Notes: a model not told the origin generated them from the letters alone. A stretch of DNA of 57,341 nucleotides from Gammaproteobacteria bacterium (GCA_011051685.1 DRKQ01000158.1:1-57341); one strand, 5' to 3'. Positions 34,505-43,104 are shown, counted from the first letter of the stretch. Translations and numbers: made by a program.

Positions 34505-35686
34505 TCAGTGAAAACACACCCGCACCTCGACGATATATTCTGTGCCGGGCTGCTCGATGACCCGCTCGGCCATTTCCCGTTCCACCGCCTGTGCACTGGC
34601 GATGTCTCCCATGCAGGCGAGCGGCAATAATACCTCCACATGAATTTTGCCGTCCAGATAGTGCAGGACGATTTCTTCCATGTGCCGGGTGGCATCGATA
34701 TCCGCCCAGCGTTGTTTGAGCTTGGCCACCACTTCCTCGCGCAGGGGCAGGCCCATGCTGGGGGCGGCCACCTCATCGTCTTCGGGGTCGATGTGCACCA
34801 TGACGTCGGTGACGGCCTCCACCTGGCGCATGATCTGTGCCCGCACGGTGTCGCCAATGCGATGCCCCTCGGAAACGCTGATCCGGGGATTCACCAGGAT
34901 GTGTACGTCCACCAGGCCCTTGTCGCCCATGCGCCGGGTGCGCAGCATGTGCAGGGCTTCCACGCCGTCCACGGATTGGATGGCCGTGCGGATCTGCGCC
35001 ACCTGCTCCGGATCCATGGCGGTATCGATAAGCTCCTGGGCGCTGTGCCAGGCCAGCTTGGCGCCGATCCAGGCCACCATCAGCGCCACGCCAATGGCCG
35101 CCACGGCGTCCAGGTAGTCTAGCCCGCCCATGCTGCCCAGCACGCCAACGACCACGATCACCGAAGAGATGGCGTCGGAGCGGCTGTGCCAGGCATTGGC
35201 GCGCAGCAGACTGGAGCTCAGCTTGTTGGCCACATGCAGGGTGTAATGATAAATGGCCTCTTTGGAGACGATGGAGATGGCGGCCACCACCAGGGCCAAC
35301 CAGCCGGGGTGCAGCAACAGGTCGGGATGCATGAGCCGCAGCACGGCATCCCAGGCGATGCCCAGAGCAATGCCGATAAGCGCGACGCCCAGGGAGATGG
35401 TGGCCAGGGTCTCGATACGGCCGTGGCCGTAGGGGTGATCCTCGTCGGCCTCGCGGGAGCCGTGCTTCATGGCCACCAGGACCACGGCGTCGGTGGCCAG
35501 GTCGGACAGGGAATGTACGCCATCGGCGATCAGCGCCTGGGAACTGCCGACATAACCGACAATGATCTTCGCCACCCCCAGCAGCAGATCGATCACCGAA
35601 CCGATGAGGGTGACCTTGCGCGCTGCTCGGTAGCGTTCGTCGCCCTCCACGGCTTCCGGCAGGTGATGCTGGTGGTCGTGGCCCAT
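34505..35686 (-). CDS. Cation diffusion facilitator (FieF/CzcD type) with extra C-terminal domain
   Basis: 393 aa, inner-membrane metal/proton antiporter. A His-rich N-terminus (MGHDHQHH) precedes six membrane helices. Metal-site motifs are HSLSDLATD and NAWHSRSD, and the loop HPYGHGRIE is also present. A ZT-dimer cytoplasmic domain ends near ...DVMVHIDPEDD. About 90 further residues (LREEVVAKLKQRWADIDATR...VRVCFH) form an additional ferredoxin-like domain, making it longer than FieF (300). ATG 35686 shares its A with the TusA-like stop (TGATG). Substrate (iron, zinc or other) is not decidable. Confidence 0.85.
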   Translation of the reverse strand: MGHDHQHHLPEAVEGDERYRAARKVTLIGSVIDLLLGVAKIIVGYVGSSQALIADGVHSLSDLATDAVVLVAMKHGSREADEDHPYGHGRIETLATISLGVALIGIALGIAWDAVLRLMHPDLLLHPGWLALVVAAISIVSKEAIYHYTLHVANKLSSSLLRANAWHSRSDAISSVIVVVGVLGSMGGLDYLDAVAAIGVALMVAWIGAKLAWHSAQELIDTAMDPEQVAQIRTAIQSVDGVEALHMLRTRRMGDKGLVDVHILVNPRISVSEGHRIGDTVRAQIMRQVEAVTDVMVHIDPEDDEVAAPSMGLPLREEVVAKLKQRWADIDATRHMEEIVLHYLDGKIHVEVLLPLACMGDIASAQAVEREMAERVIEQPGTEYIVEVRVCFH

Positions 35687-35916
35687 CAGCCGCCCACCCG
35701 AATGGTGATCAACACCTCTTCGTCTTCGTTGACCCCCGCTTCCAGCACCTCGTGGCCGTTGATACGGCACCAGGCGGGGATGTCCAGCAAGGCGCCCGGG
35801 TCGGTGCAGGTGACGAGCAGGGTGTCGCCGGGGGCCAGTTCCTGCACCTTGTTCTGCGCACGGATCACCGGCATGGGGCAGAGCAGGCGGCGGGCGTCGA
35901 GCTGGTGGTGGCTCAT
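35686..35916 (-). CDS. TusA-like sulfur carrier protein
   Basis: 76 aa, SirA/TusA family. LDARRLLCPMPVIRAQNKVQ carries the CPxP motif with the persulfide cysteine Cys13. The rest is the usual beta-alpha-beta fold (GDTLLVTCTDPGALLDIPAW). AGGGG lies 7 bases before ATG 35916. Stop is coupled to the CDF transporter; the PP-loop gene lies upstream on the same strand, beyond a repeat. A role in handing sulfur to the tRNA-thiolation-like neighbour is plausible. It could equally be a TusA-like protein for another sulfur pathway. Confidence 0.82.
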   Translation of the reverse strand: MSHHQLDARRLLCPMPVIRAQNKVQELAPGDTLLVTCTDPGALLDIPAWCRINGHEVLEAGVNEDEEVLITIRVGG

Positions 35917-35989
35917 GACGTGCCCCTTGTCGGCACAGGTTGACCCTGTTGGCACAGCGATTGAGGTTTTGTGAGGAGACATAAAATTG

Positions 35990-36067
35990 CCGTCATTCCG
36001 GCGCAGGCCGGAATCCAGTGTGGCAAGGTGGCCGTTTCTCTGGATTCCGGCCTGCGCCGGAATGACG
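35990..36067. repeat. CCGTCATTCCGG-type palindromic repeat, copy 3
   Basis: CCGTCATTCCGGCGCAGGCC at the left pairs with GGATTCCGGCCTGCGCCGGA at the right, around an unpaired centre. Lies between the PP-loop gene and the TusA-like gene on the minus strand. Confidence 0.9.
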
Positions 36068-36127
36068 AAAAAAAGAGAGTGCGTGGGAAATAGCAGCCCA
36101 CGTTGAGATTTTTTGCGGGCAAGGCGC

Positions 36128-37171
36128 TCACAAATACCACTCCACGGGAATCTCGTCATTGGTCAGCGGCACTACGTCCAGCTCGCGTTGTTCCGCCCCT
36201 TTTTCATGCAGCTCCACGCGCACCGTGTCGGCATTTTTGCCCTGACTGAAACGGGCCGCCAGGCGCGCGGCCAGTTGCAGATCCTCGCTGTCGGCCTCAC
36301 CGTCCAGCAGCACAAGCGGCCCGGGATGGCTGGTGGTGTACAGGTGGGTGAACTGCTTGCGATAACCCTCGAGAAACCTGTTTTCCCCCTCTTCGCGGCC
36401 GACGATGAGTTTGAAATGGGGCCGTGGGCGCAGGTGCCGGCCCACCTTGAGCAGCATGATGTCGTCGATCTCGTAACGGCGCTCGCCGCGGGCCTGCCAC
36501 AGGTCGGCCAGCTTGCTGGAATAGGCGGCGTCGGTGAGGAAACAGCAGCCGCCGGCGGGCTGGGCGAAATCCTCGATGCCCATCTTTTTCGCCAGGGCGA
36601 TCTGCGGCTTGCGCCCACGGCCACTGAAATCGAAGAGTTTTTCGCGATCTACCCAGCCCTCGCGCTCGGGCAGGGTAGGGGGTAGGATCTTCGCGCACAG
36701 CGGGCGCAGCAGGCGGTCCTCGGCGCCGGATTCGCGCTGGATCACCGGCATGGTATCGCGGCGCTGGGACATGGGCCGCTGGCCCACCACCTCGCCGGTG
36801 ATGATGAAATCGAAGCCGTGTTGTTCGATCCACTCGTGGGCCTTGCGCACCATGAAGCACTTGCAGTCCAGGCAGGGATTCAGGTTGGAGCCGTAGCCAT
36901 GCTTGGGGTTGAGTACCACGTCCTTGTATTCGTCGATGACGTCGATGATGTGCAGCTTGATACCCAGCTGCTCCGCCACCCACAGGGCGTTGTTGCGCTT
37001 GGGTTTGGCCTTGTCCCGCTTACGGATCGCGTGAGTGTGGCCCTCCACGCAGAAACCGGTGAAAAAGTTGATGCCTTCCACGTGGATGCCCTGGTCCAGC
37101 ATGGCCTGGGTGGCCAGCATGGAATCCAGGCCGCCGGAGATCAGCGAAACGGCTTTGCGTTGAGTGCTCAT
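36128..37171 (-). CDS. PP-loop ATPase, MnmA-like, with NFACT-R-like C-terminus
   Basis: 347 aa. The N-type PP-loop SGGLDS (12-17) belongs to the ThiI/MnmA thiolase superfamily. Cys100, Cys103 and Cys105 (NPCLDCKCFMVRK) and a GGCCF motif (209-210) are candidate catalytic or persulfide residues. The C-terminal part (FKLIVGREEGENRFLEGYRK) resembles NFACT RNA-binding (R_2) domains. Likely an RNA-thiolating enzyme; the exact target is unknown and it is not classic MnmA. ATG 37171 gives the natural start. Pairing with a TusA-like gene downstream supports a sulfur-relay role. Confidence 0.65.
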   Translation of the reverse strand: MSTQRKAVSLISGGLDSMLATQAMLDQGIHVEGINFFTGFCVEGHTHAIRKRDKAKPKRNNALWVAEQLGIKLHIIDVIDEYKDVVLNPKHGYGSNLNPCLDCKCFMVRKAHEWIEQHGFDFIITGEVVGQRPMSQRRDTMPVIQRESGAEDRLLRPLCAKILPPTLPEREGWVDREKLFDFSGRGRKPQIALAKKMGIEDFAQPAGGCCFLTDAAYSSKLADLWQARGERRYEIDDIMLLKVGRHLRPRPHFKLIVGREEGENRFLEGYRKQFTHLYTTSHPGPLVLLDGEADSEDLQLAARLAARFSQGKNADTVRVELHEKGAEQRELDVVPLTNDEIPVEWYL

Positions 37172-37331
37172 GGGTCTGTGGGTCGGGCGCTTTGATTCTG
37201 AAAATGGGCCGGTGATTATAGCCGAAAAGCGCCGCCGGAACCCCATTTTTAACGCCCCTGCCAGAGTGGTGAGATTTTGCTAAAATTCGTCGTTCAGGCC
37301 GTTTTGGTCAAGCTGCAAAGAAGTGGAATCC

Positions 37332-37682
37332 ATGACCCAGCAAGACACCCTCACCATCATTCAGCAAATCAAAAAGACCCTGGAAAATTTCATGATCAGC
37401 CTCGGCATATTGTGCGGCATGACGCTGATCATTTACTTTTTCACCTATGGCGCGCTGGTGGATGCGGTGGGCAGCTCGCTGATCTGGTTCGAGGTGGTCT
37501 CCAGCGTGTTCATTGTCCTGGTACTGATCTTTCTGCGGCGGGTCTGCTTTTTTCTGACCCGGCTCAAGCTGGGACGCCGGCCGGGCTATGGGGCCGTGTT
37601 CAGGCAGTTGTCTGCCGGGGACTTGTTGCAGGAGGAAGAGACCCTGCTGGCCCGTCTGGGGGGTGAAGGCCGGGCGGGCTAA
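37332..37682 (+). CDS. Small two-helix membrane protein, unknown
   Basis: 116 aa. Cytoplasmic N-terminus (TQQDTLTIIQQIKKTLENFM), then two membrane helices (ISLGILCGMTLIIYFFTY and VVSSVFIVLVLIFLRRVCFF) and a charged C-terminal tail. Not recognised; no motif. ATG 37332 follows AAGTGGA closely; GTG 37323 (three codons earlier) is an alternative. Divergent from the PP-loop gene and convergent with the next. Confidence 0.65.
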   Translation: MTQQDTLTIIQQIKKTLENFMISLGILCGMTLIIYFFTYGALVDAVGSSLIWFEVVSSVFIVLVLIFLRRVCFFLTRLKLGRRPGYGAVFRQLSAGDLLQEEETLLARLGGEGRAG

Positions 37683-38263
37683 TGACGGCGGGATTTGTCC
37701 GGCGATTCGCTGGCAGCCAGGGGTGAGCCGCCACTGATGTCTTGCAGGTAACGCCGCGCCTGCGAGCTGTCCGTGTATTGCCACAGTTCGTGCGCGGTCA
37801 GCGGGTCCAGCACATTCTGTGCGCCATCCAGGTTGCGCATGGCTTGTAACACATCCATGGCCGGCACAAAGCCTTCATAAAGGTGTTCGTACAGCCGGCC
37901 CTGGTGATGGGCGGTATTGTGGTGTAACTGGTAATAGGCACCCACGCCGAGGTCCACATAATATTTCACGCTCAGCCGCCGGCGCCGTGCGCGTTGCGGG
38001 AAAAAGCCGGCATACAATAGGCACAGATCTCCCACCTCGCGCAGCCTGGCGATCTGCCGTTGCCCGGCGATGCGAAAACTTTTCAGGTAATCCAGGGCGA
38101 GAACACGTCCGGCCAGGTCCGGTCTGTCGAGAAAACGCTGCAGCAAAAACACCAGATAGCTTTGCAGCTCCTCTCCCAGGCTGCGCTGCGACTGGTGTTC
38201 CGCCTCGCACACCAGCTTGTGCCAGTGCGCAGTGGATGTGGGTTGCAAATCGAGCTTGCGCAT
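37679..38263 (-). CDS. Conserved gammaproteobacterial hypothetical protein
   Basis: 194 aa, soluble and largely helical. Features: HWHKLVCEAEHQSQRSLGEE near the N-terminus and HHNTAHHQGRLYEHLYEGFV near the middle; no signal peptide or membrane segment. AGGAGG lies five bases before ATG 38263, deciding the start over the GTG at 38269. Function unknown. Overlaps the end of the convergent gene by four bases. Confidence 0.7.
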   Translation of the reverse strand: MRKLDLQPTSTAHWHKLVCEAEHQSQRSLGEELQSYLVFLLQRFLDRPDLAGRVLALDYLKSFRIAGQRQIARLREVGDLCLLYAGFFPQRARRRRLSVKYYVDLGVGAYYQLHHNTAHHQGRLYEHLYEGFVPAMDVLQAMRNLDGAQNVLDPLTAHELWQYTDSSQARRYLQDISGGSPLAASESPDKSRRH

Positions 38264-38342
38264 ACACACCTCCTAATAACCACATTCTTATTTAAAGCTA
38301 TCGGCTGAAAATGACAAGGCCTTGAATGGCTTAGTGAGGGGG

Positions 38343-38927
38343 TTAATCGCGGATCTTGCCCTCGGTGCCCGCCAGCAGGTTTTTGATATTGGAACGATGA
38401 CGCCACACCAGCAACACGGTGATCACCACGGCCAGTACGATAAACTCGGGCTGCGGCGCCAGTAGCCACATGTACAGCGGTGAAAGAGCGGCGGCGATCA
38501 GGGCCGACAGCGAAGAGATATTGAACAGCTTGGCCATCACCAACCAGGTGGCCAGCACAGCCAGTCCCACCGGCCAAGCCAGGGCCAGCAGCACGCCGAA
38601 GGCGGTGGCCACCCCCTTGCCGCCACGGAAGCCGAAAAGCACCGGGTAAAGATGGCCGAGAAAGGCCGCCAGGCCCACCAGCGCCAGGGTCTGCGCCGAG
38701 GCGTCCAGCCACTGTGCCACCACCACCGGGATCACCCCCTTGATGGCGTCGCCCAGCAGGGTGAAGGCCGCGGCCTTTTTACCACCCACCCGTAGCACAT
38801 TGGTGGCGCCGGGATTACCGGAGCCCTGTGTGCGCGGGTCTGCCAGGCCCATGAGTTTACAGGTGATGATGGCGGCGGACAGGGAACCCATCAGGTAGCC
38901 GCCGATGATCAGAGCAATATCCAGCAT
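38343..38927 (-). CDS. plsY: Glycerol-3-phosphate acyltransferase PlsY
   Basis: 194 aa integral membrane enzyme that transfers acyl from acyl-phosphate to glycerol-3-phosphate, the first step of phospholipid synthesis. Hallmarks: IGGYLMGSLSAAII, DPRTQGSGNPGATNVLR (GSGNPGATN is the active loop), and GHLYPVLFGFRGGKGVATAFG. Length equals the family. ATG 38927 is the start. Divergent from folB, as in many gammaproteobacteria. Confidence 0.94.
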   Translation of the reverse strand: MLDIALIIGGYLMGSLSAAIITCKLMGLADPRTQGSGNPGATNVLRVGGKKAAAFTLLGDAIKGVIPVVVAQWLDASAQTLALVGLAAFLGHLYPVLFGFRGGKGVATAFGVLLALAWPVGLAVLATWLVMAKLFNISSLSALIAAALSPLYMWLLAPQPEFIVLAVVITVLLVWRHRSNIKNLLAGTEGKIRD

Positions 38928-39037
38928 GGGTGTATTATCGCGTACTTTTTGCAGCGCGTCGCTGTTGGCTCTTGCTGGTCTGGTTTTTGGCAACGCGGTA
39001 TAGTGCGGGCACACTCACGCGGAGCCGTTAGTCCCCC

Positions 39038-39394
39038 ATGGATATCATTTTTCTCCACGACCTCACCATTGAAACCATCATTGGCATCTACGACTGGGAA
39101 CGCAAGGAAAAGCAGTCCATCATCCTCGACCTGGACATGGCGGCGGACATCCCCCGCGCCGCGGCCAGCGACGCCATCGAAGACACCCTCAACTACAAGG
39201 CGGTGGCCAAGCGGCTCATCGACTTTGTGGGCAACAGCGACTTCCAGTTAGTGGAGACCCTGGCCGAGCGGGTGGCGGCCATCGTGCTCGACGAGTTCGA
39301 CGTCAAGTGGCTGCGCCTGCGGGTCAACAAGAAAGGTGCGGTGCGTTATGCCGGCGATGTGGGGGTGATTATCGAACGCGGAGTGAAAGACTGA
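39038..39394 (+). CDS. folB: Dihydroneopterin aldolase
   Basis: 118 aa. Converts dihydroneopterin to 6-hydroxymethyl-dihydropterin in folate synthesis. Motifs: LTIETIIGIYDWERKEKQSI and the Lys/Tyr region DTLNYKAVAKRLIDFV; the C-terminal VNKKGAVRYAGDVGVIIER is typical. One base separates its stop from the folK ATG, so the two are coupled. Confidence 0.94.
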   Translation: MDIIFLHDLTIETIIGIYDWERKEKQSIILDLDMAADIPRAAASDAIEDTLNYKAVAKRLIDFVGNSDFQLVETLAERVAAIVLDEFDVKWLRLRVNKKGAVRYAGDVGVIIERGVKD

Positions 39395-39395
39395 T

Positions 39396-39884
39396 ATGCC
39401 GCGCGTGTTTGTGGGCATCGGCAGCAACATCGACCGCGAGCGCAGTATCCGTGCCGGGGTGGCGGACCTGCGCCAGCATTTCGGTGAGTTACAGTTATCG
39501 TCGGTCTATGAGAGCGAAGCCGTGGGCTTCGAGGGGGATGCGTTTTACAACCTGGTGGCGGCCTTCGATATCGCTGACAGCATTGAACAGGTGGTGGCCG
39601 TCCTCGCCGAGATCGAGGATCGGCATGGCCGGGTGCGCAACGGCGAGCGCTTCGCACCACGTACGCTCGATATCGATTTACTGCTATACGGCGATGCTGT
39701 TATCACTGCTGATAATTATCACGTACCGCGGGACGAGATTCCCCGTTATGCCTTTGTCCTCTGGCCGCTGGCGGAGCTGGCGCCGCAGGCCGTGCATCCC
39801 GAGCTGGGCGAAACCTATTCCGTGTTGTGGGAAAAATTCGACAAAAGAAATCAGCACCTGCGGCCGATAGAATTTCAGTGGTAA
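39396..39884 (+). CDS. folK: HPPK, 6-hydroxymethyl-dihydropterin pyrophosphokinase
   Basis: 162 aa. Next step after FolB: ATP-dependent pyrophosphorylation. Motifs: VGIGSNIDRERSIRAGV, SSVYESEAVGF, and RFAPRTLDIDLLLYGD (the RxxPRxxDxDLL signature). Follows folB directly. Confidence 0.95.
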   Translation: MPRVFVGIGSNIDRERSIRAGVADLRQHFGELQLSSVYESEAVGFEGDAFYNLVAAFDIADSIEQVVAVLAEIEDRHGRVRNGERFAPRTLDIDLLLYGDAVITADNYHVPRDEIPRYAFVLWPLAELAPQAVHPELGETYSVLWEKFDKRNQHLRPIEFQW

Positions 39885-39941
39885 GATCGGTGTTCGACCT
39901 GTCACCGGTTTTCTGAACAACCAGTAAACCAGCCTAAAAAA

Positions 39942-41102
39942 ATGAACCAGATACCTGGCACCAAACCCCTGATCCTTATTGTTGATGACTCACCCACCAT
40001 TCGTCTGTCATTGAGCCGCGCCTTGCAGGACGAGTTCATGCCAGTGGAGGCTGTGGATGGCGAACAGGCCTGGGAATTTCTCAACAGCGACAGCCGCATC
40101 GAGGTGGTGATCACCGACCTGTCCATGCCTAAGCTGGACGGTCTTGGCCTGGTGAAGCGCATGCGTGACAGCGTGGTGACGCGGGTGTGCAACATGCCGG
40201 TGATCATGGTCACTGGCGATGATGACACCGCGGCCCGCGAGGCCGCCTTCAAGGCGGGCGTCAACGATTTTGTCGCCAAGACCAGTGATCGCGTTGAGCT
40301 GCTGGCCCGGCTGCGCGCCCATCGCAAGCTTGCCGTGACCCTGCGTGAACTGGAAGAGAGTCAGCGAGAACTGCGTGAACAAGCCAATACCGATCCCCTC
40401 ACCCGGCTGGCCAATCGGCGCTTCTTCACACAGATTGCCAACAAGGAATTGTCACTCATGCGCCGGCAGAAGGAACACTACGCCGTGCTGATGCTGGACA
40501 TCGACCACTTCAAAAACACCAACGACAGCTTTGGTCATCCCGCCGGTGATCATGTGCTGAAGCAGGTGGCGCGGGTGTTATCGGAAAACATTCGTGAAGA
40601 AGACACCGTAGCCCGGGTGGGTGGCGAGGAGTTTGTGGTCAGTTCACCCTACACCAACCGGCTGGCCGCCATCGTCCTGGCCGAGCGCTTGCGCAAGGCT
40701 GTGGAGGCCCTGGATATTCAGTACGAAGGCAACAGCATTCCCGTGACTATCAGTATCGGCATCGCCATGCAACCGCAGGACGGCGACACATTGGATGCCC
40801 TGTTGGCCGCCGCCGACGAGCGCCTTTACACTGCGAAGAATGCCGGCCGCAACCGTTTCTGTGCCGCCAGCAAACATCAGACGGAACAGACGGTGGATGC
40901 CGACAAGGTCTGCCCCAAGCTGGATGAGGCCATTACCATGATCAAACATGGCAACCTGCAACGTCTCATGCCGCACATGCCGAAACTGTTGGAGGAGTTG
41001 ATTCCCCTGTTTGAATTGGCTAACGAGGAATCGCCGGTGCAGATCGACGTGGATGAAGTGCGCGGGGCGATCATTGCCTTGAAGGCCAAGGGTGGAAATT
41101 AA
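39942..41102 (+). CDS. Response regulator with intact GGDEF (diguanylate cyclase)
   Basis: 386 aa. Receiver with Asp59 (VITDLSMPK) and the DDSPTIR acidic pair; a degenerate Lys region (VAKTSD). GGDEF domain with DPLTRLANRRFF, the GGEEF active site (227-231) and RxxD I-site REED (218-221), so it should make c-di-GMP and be feedback-inhibited. A C-terminal tail of about 60 helical residues (KLDEAITMIKHGNLQRLMPH) is homologous to the tail of the degenerate paralogue at 9953-11110. Follows folK by 57 bases; possibly in the same transcript. Confidence 0.9.
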   Translation: MNQIPGTKPLILIVDDSPTIRLSLSRALQDEFMPVEAVDGEQAWEFLNSDSRIEVVITDLSMPKLDGLGLVKRMRDSVVTRVCNMPVIMVTGDDDTAAREAAFKAGVNDFVAKTSDRVELLARLRAHRKLAVTLRELEESQRELREQANTDPLTRLANRRFFTQIANKELSLMRRQKEHYAVLMLDIDHFKNTNDSFGHPAGDHVLKQVARVLSENIREEDTVARVGGEEFVVSSPYTNRLAAIVLAERLRKAVEALDIQYEGNSIPVTISIGIAMQPQDGDTLDALLAAADERLYTAKNAGRNRFCAASKHQTEQTVDADKVCPKLDEAITMIKHGNLQRLMPHMPKLLEELIPLFELANEESPVQIDVDEVRGAIIALKAKGGN

Positions 41103-41125
41103 AAGACCTGAGCAACCATCCTATT

Positions 41126-41150
41126 CCGTCATTCCGGCTCCAGGCCGGAA
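41126..41150. repeat. CCGTCATTCCGG-type repeat, partial copy 4
   Basis: CCGTCATTCCGGCTCCAGGC and CGGAA, a truncated half-copy directly followed by the hairpin-repeat family at 41159. Confidence 0.8.
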
Positions 41151-41158
41151 CATATTAA

Positions 41159-41244
41159 TCGTCTCAAAATGATTTCTATAGGGATATTTCCTCGTGTAGG
41201 AGCGCCTTTCCAGGCGCGAATCGCGCCTGGAAAGGCGCTCCTAC
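41159..41244. repeat. GTGGGAGCGCC hairpin repeat, full-length copy 2
   Basis: ATCGTCTCAAAATGATTT...GGGATATTTCCTCGTGTAGG leads into a hairpin (41196-41244) with arms GTAGGAGCGCCTTTCCAGGC and its complement. This is the uninterrupted form of the element split at 3177. Confidence 0.85.
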
Positions 41245-41250
41245 CATGTT

Positions 41251-41850
41251 TTACCCTTTTGAGATTTTCTCCCACACCAAAATAGTATTATTCGCCGGCA
41301 TTTCGTGTGTTGCGATGCGTGACATCCCTGCTGCCTCCGCCAACTTATCCAGTTCCGCCTGATCGCGAATCCCGCTCTTGGGGTTCTGCTCCTTCAACCA
41401 CAATTCAAACCGTGCATTGCTTTGCGAGGTAAACTCGCCGTCCACATTGAACGGCCCGTAAAGGCAAAACCGTCCACCTGTGGTCAGTACCCGGCCGATA
41501 CCCTCAAACATCCTTTCCACCTCCGGCCAACCCATAATGTGCACGGTGTTGGCGCTGAACACCGCATCGAAGGCAGTATCGGGCCAGGAGTCACGTTGCA
41601 CATCAAGACTCAGTGGTGGGCGCACATTGTCCGTGCCCTCATCGGCAATCCATGCATGAATACCCGGATGATTGTCTGTCACGTCGCTGGTCTGCCAGAT
41701 GAGATGCGGCAGGGCGCGGGCAAAAAACACCGCATGCTGACCGGTGCCGCTGCCGATTTCCAGCACGTGTTTCACCGCAGCAAATTCCTGTTGCAGTACC
41801 TCGAGAATGACATGCTGGTTTTGTGCACAGGATTCGGCGAAGGGTTTCAT
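41251..41850 (-). CDS. DUF938 family SAM-dependent methyltransferase
   Basis: 199 aa. Opens MKPFAESCAQNQHVILEVLQ, the DUF938/UPF0585 signature, then motif I HVLEIGSGTGQHAVFFA, and DAVFSANTVHIMGW. Substrate unknown. ATG 41850 overlaps the preceding gene's stop (ATGA), which decides the start. Confidence 0.85.
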   Translation of the reverse strand: MKPFAESCAQNQHVILEVLQQEFAAVKHVLEIGSGTGQHAVFFARALPHLIWQTSDVTDNHPGIHAWIADEGTDNVRPPLSLDVQRDSWPDTAFDAVFSANTVHIMGWPEVERMFEGIGRVLTTGGRFCLYGPFNVDGEFTSQSNARFELWLKEQNPKSGIRDQAELDKLAEAAGMSRIATHEMPANNTILVWEKISKG

Positions 41851-42146
41851 GATGGTCGTATTTGTGATGTCAGCTTCTCGCCTGACATGCATTGCAGGTC
41901 TTCGAGGACACTGGGCCTTGCGCTTTCTATACTGTCAAAGATAGAGCCGCTTTCATATTCATTCCAGTAGCCTTCACCGATATAGTCGAAGTCTGTTGTA
42001 TCCCAGGTGTAGATGAAATGGGTGAACGTGGAATCGGGCCTTTTAGCAATAATTGCGATTGCCTTGCCATTGGGAGTTTCTATTCTTTCGACTTGATCAA
42101 ATCCATCTCGAGTGAAAGTAAATTTTTTGGGAAGGGGTAACGTCAT
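41847..42146 (-). CDS. Small hypothetical protein upstream of DUF938 methyltransferase
   Basis: 99 aa, soluble, rich in beta-prone residues (KKFTFTRDGFDQVERIETPN, THFIYTWDTTDFDYIGEGYW). No recognised motif. Coupled by a four-base overlap to the methyltransferase gene. GC is lower than that of its neighbours. A repeat (42192-42218) lies just before its promoter region. Confidence 0.55.
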   Translation of the reverse strand: MTLPLPKKFTFTRDGFDQVERIETPNGKAIAIIAKRPDSTFTHFIYTWDTTDFDYIGEGYWNEYESGSIFDSIESARPSVLEDLQCMSGEKLTSQIRPS

Positions 42147-42191
42147 ATCGATTTACCGAGCACCAGGGAAAACCAGACAAATTGACTTTTT

Positions 42192-42218
42192 GTCATTCCG
42201 GCCTTCGCCGGAATGACG
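42192..42218. repeat. CCGTCATTCCGG-type repeat, short copy 5
   Basis: GTCATTCCGGCCTTCGCCGG then AATGAC, a minimal perfect inverted repeat between two minus-strand genes. Confidence 0.8.
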
Positions 42219-42234
42219 GAATAATCAGCCCTTC

Positions 42235-43011
42235 CTAACTATTCAACGACCGCCCACCATCCACCGTAATCACCTGCCCGCTGGTGTAATCCGCATCACG
42301 AATCAAGAACAATGCAGCACGGGCGATGTCCTCGGGATTGCCCTGGCGCTTGAGAAAGGTGCGGGAGACGATGCGTTGCTGGGTGACCTCGTCGATCTCC
42401 CGTTCCGGCCACAAAATGGCGCCGGGGGCGATGGCGTTGACCCGCACCTCGGGGCCCAGTTCGCAGGCCAGCGACTTGGTGAGCATCACCAGCCCGGCCT
42501 TGGCCATGCTGTACACGGGGAAGCGTTTCAGCGGGCGGTCGGCGTGGATGTCCACGATGTTGACGATACAGCCCTTTTGTTCCTTCAAATGCGGCGCGGC
42601 GGCCTGGGACAAAAAGAACGGTGCCTTGAGATTGGTGCCCATGAGGTCGTCCCACTCGGTCTCGGTGACTTTACCCAGCGGCGTGGGATAAAAGCTGGAG
42701 GCGTTGTTGATGAGCACGTCCAGCCTGCCCCAGGTGGCCAGGGCGTCGGCCACCACCGCGGGCAGGGCGGCCTGGTCGAGCAGGTCGGCGCGCACCAGCA
42801 CCACGGAATCCTCGCGCTGGGCATTGAGTTCCTGCTGGAGGGCGTGGGCGGCGTCGCGCGAGGCGCGGTAGTGCAGCACCAGCCGTGCGCCCTCGGCATG
42901 CAGGGTGCGGGCGATTACCGCACCGATGCGATGCACGCCACCGGTGATGAGGATTACCTTGTCCTGCAGGCTGGGTGGGCAGCGATCCTCGGCTTCTGTG
43001 GTATGATCCAA
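42235..43011 (-). CDS. Pteridine reductase-like short-chain dehydrogenase
   Basis: 258 aa SDR enzyme. NAD(P) motif ITGGVHRIGAVIARTL (TGGxxRIG, typical of pteridine reductases), NNASSFYPTPLGKV, Tyr-x3-Lys in PVYSMAKAG, and the C-terminal SGQVITVDGGRSL. Likely reduces dihydrobiopterin or dihydrofolate-like substrates, an accessory to the folate pathway; folB and folK lie about 3 kb away. FolM is the closest named member; no symbol is given because substrate is unproven. Confidence 0.82.
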   Translation of the reverse strand: MDHTTEAEDRCPPSLQDKVILITGGVHRIGAVIARTLHAEGARLVLHYRASRDAAHALQQELNAQREDSVVLVRADLLDQAALPAVVADALATWGRLDVLINNASSFYPTPLGKVTETEWDDLMGTNLKAPFFLSQAAAPHLKEQKGCIVNIVDIHADRPLKRFPVYSMAKAGLVMLTKSLACELGPEVRVNAIAPGAILWPEREIDEVTQQRIVSRTFLKRQGNPEDIARAALFLIRDADYTSGQVITVDGGRSLNS

Positions 43012-43104
43012 AATCGTATTTCCTGTGCGTTATCCCGTGAACCATGGAATGGAATAAGCACACTCTAGCGCACTCTTTCGCCCTTGCCCAACGCCGAGTC
43101 CTTC

